Assembly (NCBI GenBank): GCA_003175985.1
Contig: PSRJ01000324.1
Span: 1 to 64,000, forward strand
Direction of reading: 5' to 3'
Length of the DNA stretch: 64,000 bases
DNA from: Terriglobia bacterium
GTDB lineage: Bacteria > Acidobacteriota > Terriglobia > Bryobacterales > Bryobacteraceae
Positions within the stretch are counted from its first letter, which is position 1. Each line of letters starts with the position of its first letter. The notes beneath the pieces were generated by a model. It was not told where the DNA came from and did not search any database. It saw nothing but the letters and a program-made list of their open reading frames with translations. This document shows positions 1 through 9,929 of this stretch, in pieces. The position numbers were made by a program, and so were the translations under genes.

Positions 1-456
1 GGCCTCGACCCCATGGCGCGCGCCGAAACCATCGCGCTTTTCCGTGAGTGGGCCGCGCGCGAGCGTCATGTCATCGTCTCCAGCCACATTTTGCATGAGG
101 TGGACCGCATCTCCGACCAGGTGATTCTGCTCAGCCACGGCTACGTGGTGGCGGAAGGCCAGATTCAGGGCGTGCGCAGCGAAGTAACCGATCAGCCGAT
201 GCAGATTCTGATCCGCTGTGACCAGCCCAATGCGCTGGCGGCGCGCCTGTTCCAGCAGGATCACGTAGTGGAAGCCAAGATCCACCCGGATGGCAAGGGC
301 ATTCTGCTGCGCACCACCGATGCCGACCGCTTCTACCTGCTGCTGAATCGTGTGATTCTCGAATTTGGTCTGGAGGTGGAGTCGGTTGCGCCTGCAGACG
401 ATGACGTGAACTCCGTATACCAATATCTGATCGGCCAGGAAGGGAGCACGGTATGA
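1..456 (+). CDS. ABC transporter ATP-binding protein, C-terminal part
   Basis: The reading frame is open from the first base of the window, so the N-terminal Walker A half lies outside. What is visible is the end of a nucleotide-binding domain: the D-loop-side sequence GLDP, then the H-loop region VIVSSHILHEVDRISDQV with its switch histidine, followed by about 95 residues of C-terminal regulatory extension typical of ATPases of ABC-2 type exporters. The stop overlaps the start of the permease gene by four bases (ATGA at 453-456), so the two are translated as a unit. The substrate cannot be told from the sequence. An internal ATG at 13 is only an in-frame methionine and not the gene start. Confidence 0.92.
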   Translation, partial: GLDPMARAETIALFREWAARERHVIVSSHILHEVDRISDQVILLSHGYVVAEGQIQGVRSEVTDQPMQILIRCDQPNALAARLFQQDHVVEAKIHPDGKGILLRTTDADRFYLLLNRVILEFGLEVESVAPADDDVNSVYQYLIGQEGSTV

Positions 457-1286
457 GCCTCTGGCGGCCCCAGTTGAGCGGCGTCATCCGGCTCGAGCTG
501 AAGAAGACGTTCTTTTCGCGCCGCGGCTGGTGGGTCTACTTGCTCGCCCTCGCACCCGTCGGCTTAGCGCTGATGCACACGCTGTTCGAGATACGAATGC
601 AAGGGAGATACCACCGGAGCCACACGATTGCTACGGACGGGTACATTTACGCGACGATGTTCCAGTTGTATTTTCTCCGGATGGGGATCTTCTTCGGCTG
701 CGTAGGCATTTTCTCCAACCTGTTCCGCGGCGAGATGCTCGAAAAGACCCTGCATTACTATTTTCTGACACCGCTGCGCCGCGAGTTGCTCGTGGCCGGC
801 AAATACCTCTCTGGGTTGCTGGTATCGGGACTGCTTTTCTTTGTCAGTGTGCTGGCGTCGTTTTACCTGATGGGAAGACACCATGGCGTCGCATGGTCCG
901 AATTCCTGAGACATGGGCCCGGGCTGGCGCAACTGGGCTGGTACGAAGCAGTAGCCGTATTAGGATGTATCGGCTACGGCGCCGTCTTTCTGGCCGCGGG
1001 CATGTTCATTCGGAATCCCATGATCCCTGCAGCCGTGATGATGGTTTGGGAGAACCTCAATCCTTTTCTGCCTGGCTTTCTGAAGAAGATCAGCGTGATC
1101 TTTTATCTGAAGAGCCTCTGTCCGGTAGAGCTTCCGAATCCGCCCGCGCCGCTTTCCGTACTCATGGTCGATACCGACCCTACACCGGCCTGGATCGCAG
1201 TGCCCGGACTCTTGATCGTCGCCCTGGCTGTGATGACTTATGCGGCGATTGCCGCGCGGCGCGCGGAAATCAGTTACAGCGAGTAA
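453..1286 (+). CDS. ABC-2 type transporter permease
   Basis: Integral membrane protein of 277 residues with about six hydrophobic helices (first near residues 24-44, last near 245-265) and short polar loops, as in ABC-2 family permeases. It starts inside the stop codon of the ATPase gene (ATGA), which marks it as the partner subunit. The middle of the protein reads FRGEMLEKTLHYYFLTPLRR, a segment often seen in the first cytoplasmic loop of ABC-2 permeases. The 3' end overlaps the convergent prmA gene by 17 bases, leaving no room for a separate terminator. Likely an exporter; the cargo is unknown. Confidence 0.88.
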   Translation: MSLWRPQLSGVIRLELKKTFFSRRGWWVYLLALAPVGLALMHTLFEIRMQGRYHRSHTIATDGYIYATMFQLYFLRMGIFFGCVGIFSNLFRGEMLEKTLHYYFLTPLRRELLVAGKYLSGLLVSGLLFFVSVLASFYLMGRHHGVAWSEFLRHGPGLAQLGWYEAVAVLGCIGYGAVFLAAGMFIRNPMIPAAVMMVWENLNPFLPGFLKKISVIFYLKSLCPVELPNPPAPLSVLMVDTDPTPAWIAVPGLLIVALAVMTYAAIAARRAEISYSE

Positions 1287-2037
1287 CCGATAGAGCCCAG
1301 TTCCCTTTGAACCGCGTTTCCGTGACGGCTCCCAGGGCCTGGCGCACTACTCCGGCTTCGTTCCTTTCAAACCCGCTCGCGAGCAGAATACCGCCGACGC
1401 GAAGCGCGCGCAGGAGATCCGGGGCAAGCTGGACGATGACCTCGGGGCTGATATTGGCGACTACCAGGTCAAAGGCATGGGAGCAGACGGCATCCACGGA
1501 ACCCGCAAAGACATTCTCAACGCGTTCCCGTGCGATCTCGATCGCTACAGGGTCGGCATCGCAAGCAATCACGTGCCCGGCCCCGAGCAATCGCGCGGCT
1601 TGTGCGAGGATACCGGAGCCGGTGCCGACATCGAGCACCGCAATTCCCGCCTTCACATGATCTTCAAGCGCCTCCAGGCACAGTTGGGTAGTTTCGTGGA
1701 CTCCCGTGCCGAAGGCCAGCCCAGGATTGATCACGATACGGAAGCGGCCGGGCGGCGCCGGATCGTCACGCCATTCCGGCGCCAGGAAGAAGCGCGCACC
1801 CACGGTCATGGGTTGGAGCAGCTCTCGCGCGGTCCCGACCCAGTCGTGCAGCTCTTCGGTGCGGGGGATGGCGTCCGGATAGCGGCGCAGGAGGCCTTCG
1901 CGATCCACAGCCTCCTCGAAGAACGCGCGCAAATGGTAGTCATCCAGCTCCACAATGCCCGCGGACCCTTCCTCCCATAGCTCGGCGACCAACAAATCGC
2001 GGTGTTCGGGGTCGGTCTCGATGACCAGGGAGAACAT
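1270..2037 (-). CDS. prmA: Ribosomal protein L11 methyltransferase
   Basis: SAM-dependent methyltransferase of 255 residues that trimethylates ribosomal protein L11 in the cytoplasm. Visible are the PrmA signature PGLAFGTGVHETT (residues 105-117), SAM motif I VLDVGTGSG (134-142) and the acceptor-site motif NISPEV (195-200; NxxP-like). The ATG at 2037 is chosen because the protein then begins MFSLVIETD, like the family; the frame stays open upstream but that stretch has no similarity. The family's N-terminal substrate-recognition domain seems somewhat short. The gene faces the ABC permease and overlaps its end by 17 bases. It is divergent from the chemoreceptor gene across 124 bases, which must hold both promoters. 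Confidence 0.9.
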   Translation of the reverse strand: MFSLVIETDPEHRDLLVAELWEEGSAGIVELDDYHLRAFFEEAVDREGLLRRYPDAIPRTEELHDWVGTARELLQPMTVGARFFLAPEWRDDPAPPGRFRIVINPGLAFGTGVHETTQLCLEALEDHVKAGIAVLDVGTGSGILAQAARLLGAGHVIACDADPVAIEIARERVENVFAGSVDAVCSHAFDLVVANISPEVIVQLAPDLLRALRVGGILLASGFERNEAGVVRQALGAVTETRFKGNWALSVTRCN

Positions 2038-2161
2038 GGAGCGACGGGACTTAAGTGTATTTTCGCACAGGCTAAAGCCCGGGCCGCACCCTGCCGATAG
2101 GAGAGTTGTTAGCCGTCCAGCCGGAGTTTTCGGCGTCCTGGAAATCAAGTAGGGAGCTACG

Positions 2162-3595
2162 ATGAAACGCCTGAATATTGCAGCCAAGATCTGGCTCAGC
2201 ATAGGAATCTTTGTCCTAGGCTTTGTTTTCTCGACGATCGTCGGCCAGATCGAGGGGCTGAAAACGGAAGCGACTCTTCGCGAGACTTCGGAAGGACTCT
2301 TTCCCGCGGCACAGCGGAGCCAGGAAGCCGAAGCCGCGTTCCAGAGAATGGTGAAAGGCTTCGGCGACGCGGTGGTCACGCAGGATGGTGGCGGATTGGA
2401 ACGCGCCACCCAAGACGGCCGGAACGTGATCGAGATGATGCGGTCGGTGTCGGCGATTGCGGGCCTGCCCGCCGAGCGAACCGGGGAAGCTGCACGCCTG
2501 GCGGGCGCCGCCGAAAAGTTGCTGGCGGACGCGCGCGCTCTTTATGGAAGCGTGCTCGCTAATCCCGCTAATATGAATGCCCAGATGCAGGAGCAGATGC
2601 GCGCCCTGGCCGCGCGTACGGAGGAGCTTAAGGCGTCGCTCGCCAAAGCCAAAGAGCAGTTCTCTACCGATCTGCGCGGCCGATTGAGCGGCGTTCAGAG
2701 CAGTTCGGCCAGGCAGCGGTGGCTGGCATTGTTGGTGTTCGCCATCTCGTTGGTCCTGGCGGCCGCAGTGGTGAGCCTCACGATACGGCGCTCCATTACC
2801 GGACCAGTGCTGCGAGTGATCGATGGATTCCGGAATGCAGCCGATGGCGCCGCCGGGGCTTCCACCAGGATGTCGGAATGCAGTCAGGCGGTCCAGCACG
2901 ACGCCCAGGAACAGGCGGCTTGTATCGAAGAGACCTCCGCTTCCCTGGCAGAGATTTCCAGTACGGCCGAGCAGAACGCCAGCCGCGCCGGCGAGGCGGA
3001 CAGCCTGATGCAGGCAGCGCGTCATACCGTGACCGGCGCCGCCGAAGCCATGAAAGATCTCACCACTTCGATGGCCCTCATTTCCAAATCCAGCAACCAG
3101 GTGGCGGGCGTATTGAAGAGCATCGATGAAATCGCATTTCACACGAACATCCTGGCGCTGAATGCCGCGGTAGAAGCCGCGCGCGCCGGCGAAGCGGGGG
3201 CGGGCTTCAGTGTCGTTGCCGACGAAGTGCGCGCGCTCGCGCAGCGCGCCGCCGATGCGGCCCGCAATAGCGCCGAGATCATCGAACGAACCATCGCCGA
3301 TGTGAGCAAGGGAGTGGGGCTGGTCTCTCAGGCTCACGAGTCCTTTCAGAAGGTTTCAGAGACCATTTCCAGCGGCAGCGAAATGGTGACCCAGATCGCC
3401 GCGAGCAGCCAGGAGCAGGCGCGCGGCGTTTCACACATCAGCCAGGCGATTTCGCGTATCGAACAAGTGACCCAGAACAATGCGGCGAACGCCCACCGCA
3501 CGGCGGAAGTGGCTGCTGCCATGGATGAGCAGGTATCCACAACTCGCCGGCATCTGGAACAATTGGTTGCTGTGGTGGGGCTCGAACGGCGCTGA
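2162..3595 (+). CDS. Methyl-accepting chemotaxis protein
   Basis: Membrane chemoreceptor of 477 residues. A first transmembrane helix (about 9-28) leads into a roughly 160-residue helical periplasmic sensor of the four-helix-bundle type, then a second helix (about 188-208, [17 protein letters not shown]). A HAMP-like segment follows, then the long coiled-coil signalling domain. The hairpin tip is clear near residues 321-345: [20 protein letters not shown], the site where CheA and CheW bind. The ATG at 2162 has GGGAG eight bases upstream. No other che genes are in the window, so it must serve an array encoded elsewhere; the ligand is unknown. Confidence 0.93.
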   Translation: MKRLNIAAKIWLSIGIFVLGFVFSTIVGQIEGLKTEATLRETSEGLFPAAQRSQEAEAAFQRMVKGFGDAVVTQDGGGLERATQDGRNVIEMMRSVSAIAGLPAERTGEAARLAGAAEKLLADARALYGSVLANPANMNAQMQEQMRALAARTEELKASLAKAKEQFSTDLRGRLSGVQSSSARQRWLALLVFAISLVLAAAVVSLTIRRSITGPVLRVIDGFRNAADGAAGASTRMSECSQAVQHDAQEQAACIEETSASLAEISSTAEQNASRAGEADSLMQAARHTVTGAAEAMKDLTTSMALISKSSNQVAGVLKSIDEIAFHTNILALNAAVEAARAGEAGAGFSVVADEVRALAQRAADAARNSAEIIERTIADVSKGVGLVSQAHESFQKVSETISSGSEMVTQIAASSQEQARGVSHISQAISRIEQVTQNNAANAHRTAEVAAAMDEQVSTTRRHLEQLVAVVGLERR

Positions 3596-3620
3596 TGTTA
3601 TCCTGAGAAATCAGCTCAGG

Positions 3621-4502
3621 ATGAAATTACAAGGGATTTTCCCACCCATTACCACCCCCTTCGACCACGCGGGGAATCTTTATCCGGCGAAGGTGCAGCA
3701 TAACGTCGAGAAATGGAACCGCACCGCTCTCTCGGGTTACGTGGTCTGCGGGTCGACCGGAGAGACGCCGTTGCTTACGGCCGAAGAAAAGTCCACGTTG
3801 TGGGAACTGGTGGCCAAACACGCGGCGCCCGAGAAACTGCTGATCGCCGGCACCGGAGTGGATGGCGTGCTTCCCACGGTCTGCCTGACGAATCGTGCGG
3901 CGGAACTGGGCTACAAGGCCGCTCTCGTTCTCACCCCGCATTATTTCAAGAACCAGATGAACCGGCCCGAGACGCAACTGCTCTATTACCGCAGCGTAGC
4001 CGATCGTGCAAAGGTTCCGATTCTCATTTACAACTTCCCGCAAATGACGGGCGTCGATATCACTGCCGATACCGTGGTGCGGCTCTCCGAGCATCCCAAT
4101 ATCATCGGGATGAAGGATAGCTCGGGCAATATCGAGAAGATGATGAGTATCGTGCGCGATGCCCGGACGGGATTTCAAATGCTGGTCGGCTCAGCGCAAA
4201 TCCTGTTGCCTGCGCTGTTAATGGGAGCCTGTGGCGGCATCCTCGCCTATTCGAATGCAGCGCCCTATTCCACCATCGCGATTTGGGAGGCTTTTCGCAC
4301 GCGCGAAGAGGAAGCCGCGCGCGATTGGCAAGCGCGCGTTGGGCGGGCGGCGACAGTCAGCGGCAAACACGGTATCCCGGGGCTGAAACATGCCATGGAT
4401 CTGAACGGATACTACGGCGGCCCTCCGCGCCTTCCCATGTCTGTCCCCACTCCCGAAGCCAAGAAGGAAATCGAAGAAGCATTTAAAGACTTGAAAGGCT
4501 GA
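3621..4502 (+). CDS. Dihydrodipicolinate synthase family aldolase
   Basis: Class I aldolase of 293 residues with the DapA/NAL TIM-barrel. Key residues are in place: GSTGETPLLT near residue 46, the proton-relay tyrosine Y137 in ILIYNFP, and the Schiff-base lysine K165 in IIGMKDSSG. Spacing matches the DapA superfamily (Y133 and K161 in E. coli). I chose ATG 3621 because the family begins MKLQGIFPPITTPF here; the frame is open further upstream inside the chemoreceptor 3' end. Whether the product is a true dihydrodipicolinate synthase or a sugar-acid aldolase cannot be decided; no lysine-pathway neighbours are present. The end overlaps convergent murJ by 20 bases. Confidence 0.9.
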   Translation: MKLQGIFPPITTPFDHAGNLYPAKVQHNVEKWNRTALSGYVVCGSTGETPLLTAEEKSTLWELVAKHAAPEKLLIAGTGVDGVLPTVCLTNRAAELGYKAALVLTPHYFKNQMNRPETQLLYYRSVADRAKVPILIYNFPQMTGVDITADTVVRLSEHPNIIGMKDSSGNIEKMMSIVRDARTGFQMLVGSAQILLPALLMGACGGILAYSNAAPYSTIAIWEAFRTREEEAARDWQARVGRAATVSGKHGIPGLKHAMDLNGYYGGPPRLPMSVPTPEAKKEIEEAFKDLKG

Positions 4503-6054
4503 GCCGCAACACGCCGCGCAGTATCTCCACGCACTCCCGCACGCGCAAGAAATAAGCCGCACCGAGGTAAACCAGTCCGTACGGCGCGAGTATCAAAAGC
4601 GCCGCTAGTATCGGATTTGGTGTTCCGATCGCGAGCTTGACGGCCCAGGCAGCCATTGCGCCCCCGATTGCGGAAAGCCACAGCTTCGCGATCAGGCTAA
4701 GCGGAAGCCCAGTGTGACCGATTTTCCCCTGCAGCGTTTTGCGCAGAAACAGGAACTCCACCCAACCTGCCACTCCAGCCGATGCCGTCAACCCCGCTAC
4801 TCCCCAGCGCGGATTGAGTCCAAGCCAGACGGGGAGGGGAAGCGCGGCGAAGTATCCCAGACCGGTAGTCAACAAGACACGAATCACGGCATACCGAAGC
4901 GGCGTGCGGGTATCGCGGAGCGCGTAGTATGTGGAGGCGTACAAGCGGCCCAAGGTCGATGCCAGTAGCCCGACCGCCGATCCGGCCAGGATGCCCCAAA
5001 CGTACTGCGTATCTGCGCCGGTGAAGCGGCCGGTTTGGAACAGAGCGGCCGTGATCACGTCGCCCAGAGCCAGAAACGCCATGGCAGAGGGCACGATAAA
5101 GAATGCGATCCGCCGCAGGCCCGCGTTCAGCCGTTCCCGTAGCACGGCGGCGACTTCATCCCTCTCGCCCAGCGCCCCCGACATCGCCGGTAGTTCGGCT
5201 GCCGAGACCGACATGCCAAACAGGCTCACGGGCAGCAGGTAGAGCGTCTGCGCATTCATCAGCCCGGCCACGGCGCCCTGGCCCAACAGGCTGGCGAGCA
5301 GCGAGTCGACATACGCGCTGATCTGTACCACGCCGCGGCTTACGAACACAGGGCCGAAACTTCGCAATACCTGCCGGACATGCGCCGAGTCTCTCGCCAG
5401 CCGCAAACGCAGGCCGCGCGCCAGACGGAGCACTACAGGCAACTGCACCAGAAATTGAAGCATGCTGCCAGCCACTGCGCCCCAGGCCAGAACCACCGCC
5501 AGGTCGTTGGGTTCCAGGCGCCGGAAGGCGATCAGTGTCGCGATCATGGCGAGGTTCCAAACTACTCCGGCGCTATAAGAGAGAAAGAATTTGCGATGGC
5601 TGTTCAGAATTCCGAGACACCAGGCCGACATGACCAGCATGCCCACACCCGGAAAAAGGATGCGCACGAGCCGAATGGTCAGATCGCGCTTGGCGCCGTG
5701 AAAGCCGGGAGCGATGGCGTAGATCAGATATGGCGTGGCCAACACTCCGATCAGCACCAGCACGGAGGTAGTGAGAGCCAGGATCGCGGCGATTGCTCCC
5801 GCGACGCGTCCGGCCTCCCGCTCATCGCGTTCCGCCAGCAGACGCGCATATACCGGAATAAAGGAAGCCGAGAGCACGCCTTCGCCAAACAGGTTTTGCA
5901 GGAAGTTAGGAATCCGGAGGGCTTGGCCGAATGCATCCGCGGCGTCCAGCAAACCGAAATATTTGGAAAACACACGCTGCCGCACCAGGCCCAGAATGCG
6001 TGTGAGAAGGATCCCCGCCCCCACGAGGAACGCGTGGCGGCCGGTACGTTCCAC
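4483..6054 (-). CDS. murJ: Lipid II flippase MurJ (MviN)
   Basis: Polytopic inner-membrane protein of 523 residues, the normal length for MurJ, with about 14 hydrophobic helices. It flips the peptidoglycan precursor lipid II across the membrane. The N-terminus reads LVGAGILLTRILGLVRQRVF and is followed by DAFGQALRIPNFLQNLFGEG, close to the conserved MurJ N-terminal block. The start is GTG at 6054, overlapping the stop of the upstream dehydrogenase gene by one base (TAGTG), so translation is probably coupled. It is the last gene of a three-gene minus-strand run with mscS and the dehydrogenase. Its end overlaps the aldolase gene by 20 bases in opposite orientation. Confidence 0.93.
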   Translation of the reverse strand: MERTGRHAFLVGAGILLTRILGLVRQRVFSKYFGLLDAADAFGQALRIPNFLQNLFGEGVLSASFIPVYARLLAERDEREAGRVAGAIAAILALTTSVLVLIGVLATPYLIYAIAPGFHGAKRDLTIRLVRILFPGVGMLVMSAWCLGILNSHRKFFLSYSAGVVWNLAMIATLIAFRRLEPNDLAVVLAWGAVAGSMLQFLVQLPVVLRLARGLRLRLARDSAHVRQVLRSFGPVFVSRGVVQISAYVDSLLASLLGQGAVAGLMNAQTLYLLPVSLFGMSVSAAELPAMSGALGERDEVAAVLRERLNAGLRRIAFFIVPSAMAFLALGDVITAALFQTGRFTGADTQYVWGILAGSAVGLLASTLGRLYASTYYALRDTRTPLRYAVIRVLLTTGLGYFAALPLPVWLGLNPRWGVAGLTASAGVAGWVEFLFLRKTLQGKIGHTGLPLSLIAKLWLSAIGGAMAAWAVKLAIGTPNPILAALLILAPYGLVYLGAAYFLRVRECVEILRGVLRLSLSSL

Positions 6055-7118
6055 TAACCCAGTTTCTCCAGGACTGCGTCGGTCACTTCTTGCGTCGTGC
6101 TGTTGCCTCCCAAATCGGGCGTGCGGGCCTTCGTTTCGGCTAAGACGGCCGCCACGGCGCCCTCGATTTCCCGCGCGGCCTCGGTCATCTCGAGGTGCTC
6201 CAGCATCATGGCTGCGGTGAGAATCGATGCGAGCGGATTGACGATGCCCTTCCCCGCGATATCCGGCGCCGATCCGTGCACCGGCTCAAACATCGATGGA
6301 TAGCGCCGCTCCGGGTCGAGATTGGCGCTGGCCGCCAGTCCCATGCTGCCAATGATCGCGGCCGAGAGATCGCTGAGTATGTCACAAAAAAGGTTTGAGC
6401 CCACCACCACGTCGAAGCTCTCGGGGCGGCGAACGAAATTCATCGCCGCCGCATCCACCAGCAGCGATTCTGTCTCCACGTCGGGATAGTTTGCGGCCAC
6501 GTCCTGGAAGGTTCGGTCCCACAGCACCATGCTGTAACCTTGCGCGTTGGATTTCGTGATGGAGGTGACGCGTTTCTTCTTGTTGCGCTTGACTGCCAGT
6601 TCGAAAGCGAAACGCACCACGCGTTCGATCCCGCGCCGGGTGAACACCGAGGTCTGAATGGCGATTTCCTCGGGCTGATGCTGGTAGACAAAGCCGCCCA
6701 CCTGCGCGTATTCGCCTTCCGTGTTCTCGCGCACCACCACGAAATCGATATCGCCCCCTTTTCGATTGGCTAACGGTGACGGCACACCCGGATAGAGATA
6801 GGCGGGGCGCACGTTCGCATACTGATCGAAACTGCGGCGGATCGGCAGCAGCAGGCCGTTGAGTGTGGTGTGGTCGGGGATCTGCGGGTGCCCCACGGCG
6901 CCCAGGTAGATCGCGTCGCAGGGTTGAAGCAGATCGATCGCGCCGGCCGGCATCATGCGGCCCCAACGTGCAAAGTGGCCGGCGCCCCAGTCGAAGTCCT
7001 GAAACGCAAAACTGACGTTGTGTTTCCTGCCAATAGCTTCCAGAACCCGCTTGCCCTGCGGAATCACTTCGGTGCCCACGCCGTCACCGGCTATGACCGC
7101 GATCGTGAATGTCTTCAT
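6054..7118 (-). CDS. Tartrate/D-malate/isopropylmalate-type dehydrogenase
   Basis: NAD-dependent beta-decarboxylating dehydrogenase of 354 residues. It starts MKTFTIAVIAGDGVGTEVIP, the family's N-terminal block. It contains FVVVRENTEGEYAQVGG, the substrate and metal site SNLFCDILSDLSAAIIGSMG, and EPVHGSAPDIAGKGIVNPLA near the C-terminus. The sequence pattern is nearer tartrate dehydrogenase/D-malate dehydrogenase than LeuB, because of the GGF insertion after NTEGEYAQ and the absence of leu neighbours; substrate choice is an inference. ATG 7118 was preferred over the upstream GTG 7187 because residues before MKTF are unlike the family. It lies between mscS and murJ on the minus strand. Confidence 0.87.
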   Translation of the reverse strand: MKTFTIAVIAGDGVGTEVIPQGKRVLEAIGRKHNVSFAFQDFDWGAGHFARWGRMMPAGAIDLLQPCDAIYLGAVGHPQIPDHTTLNGLLLPIRRSFDQYANVRPAYLYPGVPSPLANRKGGDIDFVVVRENTEGEYAQVGGFVYQHQPEEIAIQTSVFTRRGIERVVRFAFELAVKRNKKKRVTSITKSNAQGYSMVLWDRTFQDVAANYPDVETESLLVDAAAMNFVRRPESFDVVVGSNLFCDILSDLSAAIIGSMGLAASANLDPERRYPSMFEPVHGSAPDIAGKGIVNPLASILTAAMMLEHLEMTEAAREIEGAVAAVLAETKARTPDLGGNSTTQEVTDAVLEKLG

Positions 7119-7183
7119 CGTTTCGACAACAATTCTCTCACGCGGCCGTGGGCGAGGCGCACGCTTTTCGGGCGGCGGCACGG

Positions 7184-8257
7184 TCAATCATGGGCGGAAC
7201 GCTGTTCCAGCAGAATCGTCCGCGTGGGGTACGGCATGCCTATACCTTCCTCCCGGAAGCGCAGCAGAATGCGTTTGCGCAGCTCGTTCCTCACGCCGAA
7301 CTGATTGACAAACTCCGCCACGGAATAGTTCAGAGTGAAGCCCAGGCTGGATTCTCCGAATCCGGGATCCAGGGCGACCGAAGGCTCCGGTTCCGCCAGC
7401 ATGCCCGGAATCTCCCGCGCGCCCGCGGCGCCGATTTCCATCAGAACCCGCTCGACATGAGAAGGATCGGCGTCATAGCTTACCCCTACCTGAACCTGCG
7501 AGGCCAGGCGCTTCTCCGGCAAGTGGTAGTTAGTGACAATCGCCTGCGCCAGTTTGGAATTAGGAACGATGACGAAATTGTTGCTGAGAGCCCGAATCGT
7601 GGTGCTTCGCCAACTGATATCGGTCACATAACCTTCCGGGCCGTTTTCCATCTTGATGTAGTCGCCTAAACGCACTTGGCCCGCTACCGCCACGTAGAAA
7701 CCCGCAAAGAGGTTGGAGAGCGTGTCCTGTAACGCCAGGGCAACGGCCAGGCCGCCGACGCCTAAGGCGGTAAGGATCGGAGTAATCGAAAACCCCATCT
7801 GGTTGAGGATGACCAGGGTGCCGAGAATCACCACCGCCAGTTGTGCCAGCGTCTGAGTCAGCGTAGTGACGGGGAGCGCGCCCGGAGTCTGGCTGCCATA
7901 GTAGCGAACCAGGTCCCCAGCCAGGCGCATGCACATTAAGGTGAGAGAGAGAATCCCCAGCACTGCCAGCACGCGCGGCGACCAGCGGGTAAACCTTGCG
8001 GGAAGCTCCGAGGATTCAATCGCAAAATGTACGGCCAGGATCAGGATCCAGATGGCCATAGGCCCCCGTAAGGCCTCGATCAGCATTCGCCCCGAGCGGC
8101 TCTGTGTGCGCTTGTTCCAGGCTTGCAAGGCACGCAGGAAGACCCGCCGCACCAGGTACCCTACCGCCAGCGTGACGGCGAAAACCGCCAGCGGCGCGAT
8201 CAGTTCGGTGGGATGATTCGTCAGCAAGTCGCGAAGCGCTTGGATTCCGCCTCTCAT
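7184..8257 (-). CDS. Mechanosensitive ion channel, MscS family
   Basis: Small-conductance channel-like protein of 357 residues. There are about five hydrophobic helices in the first 200 residues, ending in the pore-lining helix ILTALGVGGLAVALALQDTL (conserved Gly/Ala-rich TM3). The cytoplasmic beta domain follows with the family motif QVRLGDYIKMENGPEGYVTDI and then RSTTIRALSNNFVIVPNSKL. It protects cells from hypo-osmotic shock by opening under membrane tension. ATG at 8257 begins MRGGIQALRDLL. It is the first gene of the minus-strand run with the dehydrogenase and murJ, 65 bases upstream of the former. Longer than E. coli MscS (286) because of extra N-terminal helices. Confidence 0.92.
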   Translation of the reverse strand: MRGGIQALRDLLTNHPTELIAPLAVFAVTLAVGYLVRRVFLRALQAWNKRTQSRSGRMLIEALRGPMAIWILILAVHFAIESSELPARFTRWSPRVLAVLGILSLTLMCMRLAGDLVRYYGSQTPGALPVTTLTQTLAQLAVVILGTLVILNQMGFSITPILTALGVGGLAVALALQDTLSNLFAGFYVAVAGQVRLGDYIKMENGPEGYVTDISWRSTTIRALSNNFVIVPNSKLAQAIVTNYHLPEKRLASQVQVGVSYDADPSHVERVLMEIGAAGAREIPGMLAEPEPSVALDPGFGESSLGFTLNYSVAEFVNQFGVRNELRKRILLRFREEGIGMPYPTRTILLEQRSAHD

Positions 8258-8319
8258 AGCATCAGAGTCTCACAACAAATTGCCTGCACGCAGGCCGACC
8301 CCGCCGCGTCAATCAATTT

Positions 8320-9927
8320 GTGCGGACACTTGCGCCATTGCTATGCCTGGTTTGGGCAGGTAGTGTCCTCGCTGCCGAGCCAACCGCCGAACAACTCTAT
8401 TCGCAGGCGCGCAAAGCCGAAAAGAAAGGCCGCATGGCTGAGGCGTATCTGCTGTATTCGGAAGCGGCGGCCCGGGACCCGAAGAATGTGACCTATTGGC
8501 TGCGGAGCCAGGCGGTAAAATCGCGCGCCGCCCTGGAGGCCAAGCCCGCGCCGCCCCCTTCTGCCGGCGCGGAGCAGGCGGAAGGCGGGGATTTGCTGGC
8601 CCAGCAACGCTTTGAGCCGCCCACCGCGCGCGATTTGGCGGATGCCCGCAAACCGTTACCTCCTTCCGGGTTGATAGCCCAGTTCGGACGCAAGGACTTC
8701 GACCTGCGCGCCAACGCCCAAAGCCTTTTTGAGACGGTTGCCAAAGCCTTCGGTCTCGATTGCGTATTCGATAGCGATTACCAGGCGGGCAATCCGATTC
8801 GTTTTGACGTCACGGGCATGGATTATCGTGAGGCGCTCCACAGCCTGGAAGCGGCCACGGGATCGTTCATCGTGCCGCTGACGAGCAGTCTTTTTCTGGT
8901 GGCCAAGGACACCCTTCAGAAGCGCCAGGAACTGGAACCGAGCGTCGCGATCGAGGTTCGTCTGCCCGAGGTCACAAACGCGCAGGACTTCACGGCCATG
9001 ATTACGGCCGTACAGCAGACCATGGCCATCGAAAAGGTCTCCTGGGATACGCAAAACAATACTGTCGTCATGCGCGATCGGATTTCTAAAGTGCTGCCGG
9101 CACGCGCCATGCTGGAAGAACTCATGCGTCCCCGGGCGCAGGTGATGGTGGAAATGCAGTTCCTGGAGGTCAGCCGCAACGACCTGGTCACCTACGGAAT
9201 CGATTTCCCAACGCTGTTCTCTCTGACGCCCCTGACGAATTGGATGAACAATCAGATTCAGACGCCCAATAACATCGCCGGATTCCTGGCGTTCGGCGGC
9301 GGGAAGTCGCTGATGGGGATCGGAATCATGAACCCCGCGTTAATCGCGAGGATGTCTCAGGCATCCGGCCGCGTATTGCTGAACTCGCAACTGCGATCGA
9401 TCGACGGGCAAGCGGCAACACTGCATGTGGGCGAGCGCTACCCCATCCTGACAGCCGGTTACTTCGGTCCGTCGAGCTTTAGCCAGGGCGGCACTGTTTA
9501 TACGCCTCCGCCTTCCTTCACATTTGAAGACCTGGGCGTGAGCGTCAAAGTCACACCGGCAGTCCGCGGCGTCGCGGAGGTCGTGCTGGATATCGATGCC
9601 CAATTCAAAGTGCTCACTGGAGCCTCCATCAACGGGATTCCGGTGATCGCGAACCGGTCCGTGCAATCGAAGGCGACTCTGAGAATGGGCGAATGGGCCG
9701 TGGTGGCGGGCCTGCTCAACTCTTCGGAAGCGCGAACGCTCGCCGGTATAGCGGGCCTTGCCCGGATTCCCGGCTTGAGCGCGCTGACCAGCACTCGAGA
9801 CCGCGACCAGCGCAGCGAGGAAGTCCTGATCGTCATGCGTCCCACTCTGCTGGGTCTGCCGCCCGGGGAACTGGCCACGCACACGTTCCGTGTCGGATCA
9901 GAGGCGCGGCCGTTGACGCCCCTATAG
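8320..9927 (+). CDS. Stand-alone secretin-like outer-membrane protein
   Basis: Protein of 535 residues with an N-terminal signal peptide ending about residue 19 (SVLAAEP). A TPR-like stretch follows (residues 20-50), then a secretin N0/STN-like region (about 105-200) and the C-terminal secretin beta-barrel (about 265-510), recognised by [18 protein letters not shown] and [10 protein letters not shown] earlier. The GTG at 8320 is used because the signal peptide begins there. It is 50 kb away from the type II secretion operon, so it is not that system's GspD (which is at 58489). It could serve type IV pili or another exporter. The SIS-domain gene begins two bases after its stop. Confidence 0.85.
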   Translation: MRTLAPLLCLVWAGSVLAAEPTAEQLYSQARKAEKKGRMAEAYLLYSEAAARDPKNVTYWLRSQAVKSRAALEAKPAPPPSAGAEQAEGGDLLAQQRFEPPTARDLADARKPLPPSGLIAQFGRKDFDLRANAQSLFETVAKAFGLDCVFDSDYQAGNPIRFDVTGMDYREALHSLEAATGSFIVPLTSSLFLVAKDTLQKRQELEPSVAIEVRLPEVTNAQDFTAMITAVQQTMAIEKVSWDTQNNTVVMRDRISKVLPARAMLEELMRPRAQVMVEMQFLEVSRNDLVTYGIDFPTLFSLTPLTNWMNNQIQTPNNIAGFLAFGGGKSLMGIGIMNPALIARMSQASGRVLLNSQLRSIDGQAATLHVGERYPILTAGYFGPSSFSQGGTVYTPPPSFTFEDLGVSVKVTPAVRGVAEVVLDIDAQFKVLTGASINGIPVIANRSVQSKATLRMGEWAVVAGLLNSSEARTLAGIAGLARIPGLSALTSTRDRDQRSEEVLIVMRPTLLGLPPGELATHTFRVGSEARPLTPL

Positions 9928-9929
9928 AC

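Noticed and set aside
2216-3337. Open minus-strand frame of 373 codons inside the chemoreceptor gene
   Set aside because: It is antisense to a clear chemoreceptor, has no family motif, and long antisense frames are usual in GC-rich DNA.
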